Assembly (NCBI GenBank): GCA_009839925.1
Contig: VXOS01000152.1
Span: 1 to 42,360, forward strand
Reading direction: 5' to 3'
Source of the DNA: Chloroflexota bacterium
GTDB taxonomy: Bacteria; Chloroflexota; Dehalococcoidia; UBA2979
Length of the DNA: 42,360 bases
Shown here: positions 23,302 through 32,000 of the stretch, piece after piece
Position numbering within the stretch: the first letter of the stretch is position 1
How the letters are laid out: each line of letters opens with the position of its first letter
Translations under genes and position numbers: made by a program
The notes under the pieces: model-generated
Database searches by the model: none
Seen by the model: the letters and a program-made list of their open reading frames with translations, nothing else
Told to the model about the DNA's origin: nothing

Positions 23302-24210
23302 GTGACGAGGTCGGACGCGATTTGGGAGCTGCCGGAGCCAAGCTCGACGCTGGACGTCCCGGTCGGCGACGACACCGTTATCACCCTCCGGCGTCACGGG
23401 AACCCCGCTGGACCGAGGCTGGTCCTGAGCCACGGCAGTGGCCTGGCCATCGACCTGTACTACCCGTTCTGGTCCCTGCTGACGGACGACTTCGACCTGA
23501 TCGTCTACGACCTGCGGAACCACGGGCGCAATGCACTGGGTCCGCTCGCGGGTCACCATGTCCCGGCACTGGCACGGGATCAGGATCTCGTGTTCGCCGC
23601 CATCGACGCCCACTACGGCAAAGAGCCCAAGATCGGCGTGTACCACTCCGTCTCATCGCTGGTGACGCTGCTGGCGCCCAGCAACGGCAGCGAGCTGGCG
23701 GCCCTCGTCATGTTCGATCCTCCGCTTCGAAAGCCGGGGTTCACACGCGAGGAGTACGACGAAGCATCCCTTCGCAATGCGGCAATGGCACGAGAGCGGA
23801 TGCGCCACTTCGCCAGCAGGAAGATCCTGGCCGACCTCGCGGTGCTCTCCCCCAACTTCCGGCACGTGGTGCCGGGTGTGCTTGAACTCCTGGCCGAGAC
23901 GACGCTCCGCCAGAACCCGTCCGGAGATGGATACGAGCTGAGTTGCCCCCCGGAGTACGAGGCTCAGCTGATGGAGTACGGGCGGATCTATGCGGTCGGC
24001 GTGGACCTGCTGGGCTTCGACTGCCCGCTCAAGGTCATTGGCGCGGATCCGACGCTTCCGTACGCGTTCCTTCCCACAATGGATCTCTCGGAGATGGTGG
24101 GAGTGAACTATGACTTCCTCCCGGACGCGACGCACTTGCTGCAACTGGAGCAGCCGGAGAACTGTGTTGCCCTGATGCTCGAGTTCCTCGAGGAGCAGCG
24201 AATCATCTAG
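23302..24210 (+). CDS. Alpha/beta hydrolase
   Basis: This protein has 302 residues; GTG 23302 follows GGAGG. Alpha/beta-hydrolase features are the oxyanion loop LSHGSG (about 42-47), VYDLRNHGRN and a C-terminal THLLQLEQPE carrying the likely catalytic His. The nucleophile elbow reads GVYHSVSSLV, with Ser116 in H-S-V-S-S rather than GxSxG, which is unusual. Its place between the phosphopantetheinyl transferase and the transporter of the polyketide operon suggests release, editing or modification of the acyl product, since the PKS has no thioesterase domain. A purely tailoring lactonase or esterase role is equally possible. Confidence 0.8.
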   Translation: MTRSDAIWELPEPSSTLDVPVGDDTVITLRRHGNPAGPRLVLSHGSGLAIDLYYPFWSLLTDDFDLIVYDLRNHGRNALGPLAGHHVPALARDQDLVFAAIDAHYGKEPKIGVYHSVSSLVTLLAPSNGSELAALVMFDPPLRKPGFTREEYDEASLRNAAMARERMRHFASRKILADLAVLSPNFRHVVPGVLELLAETTLRQNPSGDGYELSCPPEYEAQLMEYGRIYAVGVDLLGFDCPLKVIGADPTLPYAFLPTMDLSEMVGVNYDFLPDATHLLQLEQPENCVALMLEFLEEQRII

Positions 24211-24231
24211 AGGTCCCGGGAGAAGACCGCC

Positions 24232-25971
24232 ATGGCAGCGGCAGGCGTCAACGAGCAGCTGCAGTACGAGCCGCAGGAGTCGTGCCCGCCGCTGCTCGCG
24301 CTCAGCGTCGGGCTCCAGGGCGTCGTGCTGGTGCTGGCGCCGACGGTGCTGATCGTGGCCATCACCGTCCGGGCGGCGAGCCAGGACGAGGGCTACCTGA
24401 CATGGGCCGTGTTCGCCGCCCTGATCATCAACGCGATCATCACCGCGCTGCAGGCCAACCAGTTCGCACGAATGGGAGCGGGGCTGGTGGTGATCACCGG
24501 TCCCACCATCCAGTTCGTCGTCGTGACCGCCGCCGCCATCGCGGAGGGCGGGCCGGCGCTCATGGCCAGCCTGATGCTGGTCTCCTCGCTCTTCCAGTTC
24601 GCGCTGGCGGCCTGGCTGCCGTTCCTGCGCCGGATCATCACTCCCGTCGTCTCGGGCACCGTCTTGATGCTGATCGCCGTCACCGTCGTGCCGGTCGCGT
24701 TCGCACGGCTGGCGGAGGTGCCCGACGGCGCCCCGGCGGGCGCCGGGCCCGTGGTCGCGCTCGCGACGCTCGTCGCCTCGACGGTGCTGGCGTTGCGCGC
24801 GACCGGCGCGTGGAGGCTCTGGTCGGCGTTCATCAGCATCGGGGTCGGCACCGCGATTGCCGCGGCCTTCGGGATCTACGACCTGCAGCGAGTGATCGAT
24901 GCGCCGTGGCTCGGCATCCCGGAGGCGCAGTTCCCGGGCGTCGATCTCACCCCCGGCGTGGAGTTCTGGGCGCTCCTCCCCACGTTCGCGATCCTCACGC
25001 TCGTGCTCGGCATCAAGGTCATCAGTGACTGCATGATCATCCAGCAGGCGTCGCGCCGCGAGGCCCGAGCCGTCGACTTCCGCCAGATCCAGGGCGCGGT
25101 GAACGCGAACGGCGTGGGCATGGTGCTGGCCGGCATCGCCGGGACGCCCCCGACGTTCGCGTACTCCTCGTTCAGCGTCTCGCTGATCAGCCTCACGGGC
25201 GTGGCGGCGCGGCGCGTCGGCTACGCGATCGCCGCGATCTTCCTCGTGCTGGCGTTTTTCTCCAAGTTCGCCGCGCTGCTGCTCAGCATTCCCGATCCCG
25301 TGATGGGGGCCTACCTCCTGCTGGTTCTGGGGCTGTTCTTCGTCGGCGGCATGCAGACGGTCGTCCGCGACGGGCTCGACGCGCAGAAGGTCCTCGTGGT
25401 CGCGCTGGCGTTCGCGGTCGGCCTCCGTGTCGACGGGCAAGACATCCTCGTCGACGCGTTCGGGGAGACGCTGGGGAGCCTGCTCGGCAACGGCGTGATG
25501 GCTGGTACGGCTGTCGCCATCCTGCTCACGGCGTTCATCGAGTGGACCAATCCCCGCCCCGAGCGCCTTCGCGCCGAACTCGGCATGGCGGCGCTGCCGC
25601 GCATCGACGAGTTCCTCCGTGGCGTGGCGGCGGGCCTGAACTGGAACGAGGCGTCAACGGAGCGCCTGCGCTCGGCGGGCGAGGAGACGCTGTCCACCCT
25701 CGTCATGTCCGAGGACGGCCGGTCGACGACCGGCGAGGCAAGGCTCACCGTCACCGCGCGCCCCGCGGGCGCGGCCGTTGACCTGGAATTCGTGGCGGCA
25801 ACAGACCAGGAGAACCTCGAAGACCGCATCGCCTACCTGAGCACCGAGTTACAGATCCCCGAGCCGAACGAGATTTCGCTCCGGCTGCTGCGGCACTACG
25901 CGTCCGCGGTCCGGCATCAGAAGTACCATGGCCTCGACATCGTCACCGTACGAGTCGAGGGATCTGCGTAG
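24232..25971 (+). CDS. NCS2-type permease with extra C-terminal GHKL-like domain (PKS operon)
   Basis: This protein has 579 residues, a paralogue of the permease at 8139 with the same two-part layout. ATG 24232 follows GGGAGAAG. Residues about 20-430 form the multi-span membrane core (ITPVVSGTVLMLIAVTV and LAGIAGTPPTFAYSS, ITGPTIQFVVV). Residues about 445-579 carry WNEASTERL, AGEETLSTL, NLEDRIAYLS and ISLRLLRHYASAVRH, nearly the same as in the first copy. NCS2 proteins are proton or sodium symporters for purines and pyrimidines. A natural-product operon location suggests uptake or export linked to the polyketide, or regulation through the soluble domain. The PKS start codon lies 88 bases after its stop. 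Confidence 0.8.
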   Translation: MAAAGVNEQLQYEPQESCPPLLALSVGLQGVVLVLAPTVLIVAITVRAASQDEGYLTWAVFAALIINAIITALQANQFARMGAGLVVITGPTIQFVVVTAAAIAEGGPALMASLMLVSSLFQFALAAWLPFLRRIITPVVSGTVLMLIAVTVVPVAFARLAEVPDGAPAGAGPVVALATLVASTVLALRATGAWRLWSAFISIGVGTAIAAAFGIYDLQRVIDAPWLGIPEAQFPGVDLTPGVEFWALLPTFAILTLVLGIKVISDCMIIQQASRREARAVDFRQIQGAVNANGVGMVLAGIAGTPPTFAYSSFSVSLISLTGVAARRVGYAIAAIFLVLAFFSKFAALLLSIPDPVMGAYLLLVLGLFFVGGMQTVVRDGLDAQKVLVVALAFAVGLRVDGQDILVDAFGETLGSLLGNGVMAGTAVAILLTAFIEWTNPRPERLRAELGMAALPRIDEFLRGVAAGLNWNEASTERLRSAGEETLSTLVMSEDGRSTTGEARLTVTARPAGAAVDLEFVAATDQENLEDRIAYLSTELQIPEPNEISLRLLRHYASAVRHQKYHGLDIVTVRVEGSA

Positions 25972-26059
25972 CGATGGACGGAAGCGAGTAGGATCGATGG
26001 GCGAGACCAGCGAACCTGCCCGTATGCCGTTCAGCGCGCGTGACGGCGGAGGAGCCGCA

Positions 26060-29000
26060 ATGACCGAGCCGCTGGCGATCATCGGCATGGCCTGTCGCTT
26101 CCCCGGCGCGCCGGACCTCGATGCGTACTGGGCGCTGCTCGAGGAGGGCCGCAACGCCGTCACCAGGTCCATCCCCGGGTCCGGGGTCGGACGTACCAGC
26201 GACGCATTCGGGGAGCGCGAGAGCGCGAGCGAGCTCGCCCGCTTCGGCGGCTTCCTGACCGACGTCGACCTGTTCGATGCGGCGTTCTTCCGGATGTCTC
26301 CACTCGAGGCACAGATCGTGGATCCACAGCAGCGGCTGACGCTGGAGACGACCTGGCGGGCGCTGGAGGATGCGGGGCTGAACCCCGATCGACTCAGGGG
26401 CACGCGCACCGCCGTATTCACGGGCGTCAGCAACATGGAGTACCGCGAGGTGGTCTTCCGGGCGCTGGATCAGTCGCCGGAGTCCGTCGGGCGCGCGGCC
26501 AGGCTCTACGCCAACCTCAGCACCAACCTCAACGGCATCAGCGGCCGGCTTGCCTTCCTGCTCGGCCTCGAGGGCCCGGCGATGGCGGTGGACACCGCCT
26601 GCTCGTCCTCGCTGGTCGCCACGCACGAGGCGGCCATGGCGCTGCAACACGGGGAGGCGGACCTCGCCGTCGTCGCCGGGGTCAACCTCATCCTGGACCC
26701 GCGCCGCTCCGAGTCGTACGCGGAGGCGGGGACACTCTCGCCGGAGGGCCAGTGCAAGGCGTTCGACGCCTCGGCGGACGGCTGGGTGCGCGGCGAGGGC
26801 TGCGGCGTCGTCGTCTTGAAGCGGTTGAGCGACGCGGTTGCCGATGGAGATCGTGTCTGGAGCGTGCTTCGCGGCTCGGCCGTCAACCACGACGGCGCCA
26901 GCACGAACTACGCGGCGCCGAACGACCTCGCACAACGGAGGGTCTTCCGTGAAGCGCTGGCCAGGGCCGGCGTTGCGCCGGCCGAAGTGGACTACGTTGA
27001 GGCGCACGGGACGGGAACGCCTGTCGGCGACCCGATCGAGCTCTCCGCCGTGGCGGCGGTGTACTCGGAGGGGCGCGACCCCGAACGCCCGCTGCTCATC
27101 GGGTCCGCGAAATCCAACCTCGGCCACCTGGAACCGGCTGCCGGCGTGGCCGGCCTCATCAAGACCGTGCTCGCTGTCCACCACGGGGTGATCCCCCGTC
27201 ACCTGCACTTCGAAACCCCGAACCCGGCGATCGATTGGAATCTGCCGGTACGGGTGGCTGCGGAAACCACCGCCTGGCCGGATCGGCCGGGTAACCCACG
27301 GCTGGCAGGAGTGAGTTCGTACGGAATGACGGGCACGAACGCACACGTCGTCCTCGAGGGCTACCAGGACGCCGAGGCCGAGCCCAGCATCGAGCCGGGG
27401 CGGCCGACCAGCGTCGCCAGTCGTGTCACGGTTGCGCTCCCGGAACCCTTCGCTGATCTCGACCTGCCGGAGGGGTCCGTCAGCAAGCGGTCCCCCCGGA
27501 TCCTCCCGCTGTCGGGCAGGGACGAGGCCTCACTCCGCGAACTCGCCGAGAGCTACGTGTCCTGGCTCGATCGCACGCCGGCGACGGACACCACGCTCCC
27601 GGACATTGCCTGGACGGCGGGCGTCGGCCGCAGCCACTTCAGCCATCGCGCGGCCCTGCTCTTCCCCGACGCGGAGTCCCTGAGCGAGCAGCTGACCGCA
27701 CTTGCGGATGGCGCCACGAGAGTGAGGCCGGGCTCGGCGAGCAAGGTGGCCTTCGCGTACACCGGGCAGGGCAGCCAGTGGCTCGGCATGGGCCGGGACC
27801 TCTACGAAACCGAACCGATCGCGCGGGCCGTGATGGACCGCTGCGAGGCCGTGCACCTCGATGAACGGGGCAAGTCTCTCCTCGACGTCATGTTCGGCGG
27901 CGAGAGCGCCAGGCCGCTCCTCGACCAGACCGACTGGGCTCAGCCCGCCCTCTACGCGCTCGAGTGTGCGATGACGGCGCTGTGGGCGAGTGTCGGGGTC
28001 CAACCCGATGTCGTGATCGGGCACAGCTTCGGTGAGCTGCCCGCTGCGCAGGCGGCGGGCGTGTTCAGCCTCGAGGATGGCATGCGACTGGCGATCGTTC
28101 GCGGCCAGCTCATGTTCGACACCGAGCCGGGAGCGGGGGTGGCCATCTTCGCCCCGCGCGCGGACGTCGAAGCGGCCATCGAGGAGATCAACGCCGTATC
28201 CGAGCGTGGCCTGCTCGGCATTGCCTCCGACAACGGCCTCAATCAGGTCGTGACCGGCCTCGCGGACGAGGTCGACGCGATCTCGGCGCACTTCGAGGCA
28301 CAGGAGATTCGTGCACGACGCATGGATTTCGCACGGGCCGCCCACAGCCCGCTCCTGGACCCGATGCTGCCAGAGCTCGAGGCGTCCGCGAACGCAATCG
28401 ACGTCGAACCACCGGGGGTGGAGTTCGTCAGCAACATCGACGGCGAAGCCATAGACGCGGGGGTCGCGCTGGACGGCGCGTACTGGAGACGGCACGTGCG
28501 CCAGCCCGTCGCGTTCGCGGACAGCGTCAGGACCCTGTCAGACCTCGGCGTGGACACGGTGATCGAGATCGGGCCGCACGCCGTGCTCGGGCCGATGATC
28601 AGCATGATCTGGCCGCAGCCGCCGGGCACTCCCGGGTCAGTAGTCGCCATTCCCAGCATGCAGCGTCCCGAGGTGCGGGGCGGGACGGAGGCGGCCAGCG
28701 GATTCACCGAGGCAGTCGCCGAGGCGTACACGGCCGGCCTCGATGTCTCGTTCGAAGGTCTGTTCACGGGCGAGGAGCGACGCCGCATCTCGATCCCCGG
28801 ATACCCGTTCCAGCGCAGCTCCTACTGGTTCAAGGCGCCCCGGCAGCGACGTACGGCCGTCGGCCATCCGCTGCTCGGCCTGCGACACGAGTCGCCGAAC
28901 GGCGAGATCTCTTTCGAGTCCGAGATCGAGCCGTCCGACCCGCCGTGGTTGCAGGAGCACCGCGTGTTTGGGCGCGTGGTGGCGCCGGGCGCGTTGTACA

Positions 29001-32000
29001 GCGCGCTGGCGGCCTCGGCGCTGCTGTCCGAGGGCGCCACCGTGCTCATTGATGACCTGCAGCTGTTCAGTCCGCTGATCTTCCCGGAAGGCGCCGAGGG
29101 CGAGGAGCTGAGCCGTCGGCTGCAGATCATCGTCGGGCGGCCGGACGAGCACCAGCGCCGGCACGTTGAGATCTTCAGCAAGGGCGCCGACACGGACTGG
29201 ACGCTGCACGCCAGGGGCAGCGTCCCGGCGACGGCTCCGCTGGACGGAGCGGGGGCCTCGATCGATGTCGAAGCGGCGAAGGCCCGCATGACTCCCGGCG
29301 ACCCGCGAGAGCTGTACCGCGCGAGAGGCAGCGTCGGAGTCGAGCTTGGCCCGCCCTTCCGCGGGCTGACCGCGCTCTGGCAGGGGCAGGGTGAGGCGCT
29401 TGGGGAGATCGCCCTGCCGAGCCTGGTGGACCCGAACGGGATCGAGGTCCACCCGCTGCTGCTGGACGCCTGCTCCCAGGTCATGTCGGCGGGCCGCAGC
29501 ACAGCCGAAGGCGACACGACCGTCTACATGCCGTTCGGCTGGGAGCGGCTCTGGCTGAACGGTCCCTTGCCCGACCGCCTGGTCTGCCGGGCGGAGCTGC
29601 GCGATGCAGGCGCCGGCGCGAGCGTGTCCGACGAGCCGGCCGAGGTGCTGAAGGCCGACCTCTGGATTTACGACGAGGATGGCGTCGCCATCGGTGAAGC
29701 CAGCGGCTTCACGGTGAAGCGCGCGACGCGCGCAGCCCTTCTGGCTGCGTTGGACACGACCGATGACCTGATGCACGAGGTCGTCTGGCGCGAGCGCCCC
29801 CTCGGCGAGTCGGAGCAGGCGGCGGAGCCCGCCGAGCGCGACGAGGCCGGCGGCGACTCGCCCGGCTTGTGGATTCTCGCGGCCGACCACGGCGGCGTCG
29901 CCGATCGAATTGCCGCAGCACTGACTACGCGCGGCCAAACAGTAGTCCTGGCCGGCGATGCAGCCGTGGATGCGAGCAGCCGCGAGTCCTGGCGGTCGCT
30001 GATCGAGGGGCTGCCCGAGGGCGCGCCGTTGCGCGGCGTCGTGCACCTCGCGGCGCTCGACGGGCACGGCGCACGTGCCAGTACCGAGCAGCTGCAGGAC
30101 GACGTCACGCGCGGCATCGGGAGCGCCCTCGCGCTCGTCCAGGGACTGCTCGACGCGGACGCTTCCCCGCAAGACGGCGCCTGGTTCGTGAGCCGCGGCG
30201 GACAGGTGCTGCACGAGGAGCAGCGTGGCGAGCTCGCCGGCGCGATGCTCTGGGGCTTCGGCAAGGTAGTCGCGCGCGAACTTGCCCAGCTGCCGGCCCA
30301 CATCATCGACCTCGATCCGGACGAAGCCGAGATCCCCGACGCTCTCATTGACGAGCTGCTCAACCCCGACCGGGAAGAACTCGTCGCCTACCGGGCGGGG
30401 ACCCGGTACGTGCAACGGATCGTGCGAGGCAGGGACGGCGCCGCGCAGGCGCCGCCGCCCGACGACGCGGCCAGTCGCGTTCGCGGCGACCGCACCTACC
30501 TCGTAACGGGCGGGCTCGGCGGCGTCGGCGGCGCGACGGCCGGGTGGCTCGCGGACAACGGCGCCCGGACGATCGTCCTCAACGGACGTCGCGCGCCAGG
30601 GGACGCCGCCGAGGAGGTCATCCGCGCGCTGCGCGAGCGCGGCGTCGAGGTGCACGTGGAGCTGGCCGACGTCGCGGACGCGGAGCAGCTGCGCGCGCTG
30701 ATCGCGCGCATCGACGCGAACCTCCCGCCGCTCGGCGGCGTGGTCCACAGCGCGGTGGCCCTGTCGGACGGCGCGCTCATCAACCAGACCTGGGCCGGGT
30801 TCGAGGAGGCGATCTGGGCGAAGGTGCTCGGAGGCTGGGAGCTGCACCGCCAGACGGAGCACCGCGACCTCGACCTCTTCATCCTCTACACGAGCATGGC
30901 GGGGGTGCGCGGCAATCCCGGGCAGTCCAACTACGCAGCAGCGAACACATTCTGCGACGAGCTGGCGCGGCACCGGCGCGCGCTCGGTCTGCCCGGCCAG
31001 TCCGTCCAGTGGGGAGCCTGGGGAACCGTCGGCGGCGGCGAGCAGCGACGCGATCGGATCGAGAGCGTGGTAGAAGCCTCCGGCTACGACTGGATGACCC
31101 CGGCGCAGGGCATCCGCGCGCTCGATCGACTCGTGCGAGAGGACCTCGCGGTCGCCGGGGTCACGTTGATCGACTGGGACGTCTACGCGGCCTCGCTGCG
31201 CACCGTCCCGCCGCTCATCGAGGAACTGCTGTCCGCACCGACGCAGTCCGATGGAGACGAGGCGGCCGAGGATCTGATCTCGCGCCTGCGCGAGGCGCCC
31301 GAACAGCAGCGCTACGGGATCGTCGAGGAGGCCCTCCAGGGCTTGCTCCAGGACCTGCTGCGAATGCCCTCGCCGCCGGATCCCAGCGTCACGTTCTTTG
31401 ATCTCGGTCTCGACTCGCTCATGGCGCTGGAGCTGCGGGCGCGGCTCAACCTCGCCCTCGGTGGCGCGCACACGGTCTCCAACACGATCGCCTTCGACTA
31501 CCCCGACACGGCGAGTCTCGCCGGGCACCTCGTCGAGGTGCTGGACAGCGAGGGCGAGCAGGCCCCGCAGCCGGCAGCGCTGCCCGCGGCGCCCCGCCCG
31601 CCACGGCAAACCGCGGAGGACGCGATCGCCATCGTCGGCATGGCCTGCAAGTTCCCGGGCGCGGACGACCTCGCGGCCTTCTGGGAGCTCCTCGAAGCGG
31701 GCGCGAGCGGTGTCAGCGACGCACGCAACGGCTCCGGCCCCTGGGCCGACTTCTTCGGCGACGCCGCTGCGGGTGATGACCCGTATCGCCGCGCGGGCTT
31801 CGTGGAGGGCGTCGATCAGTTCGACGCCTCGTTCTTCCGCATCTCGCCCATCGAGGCGCGGAATATGGACCCGCAGCTGCGGATGCTGCTCGAGACGACC
31901 TGGCACGCCCTCGAGGATGCGGCCATCGATCCCGACTCGCTGCGGGGCAGCCGCACCGGCACCTACGCCGGGATCGGGCTCGGCGAGTACCGCGACGTGA

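Noticed and set aside
25928-26059. PKS start at ATG 25928 or 25997
   Set aside because: 25928 lies inside the permease gene; ATG 26060 has a far better GGAGGAG site and begins the KS domain directly. ATG 25997 remains possible but is weaker.
29750-30480. Possible enoylreductase domain between DH and KR
   Set aside because: No NADPH motif of the ER type is seen; the sequence is the structural half of the KR domain.
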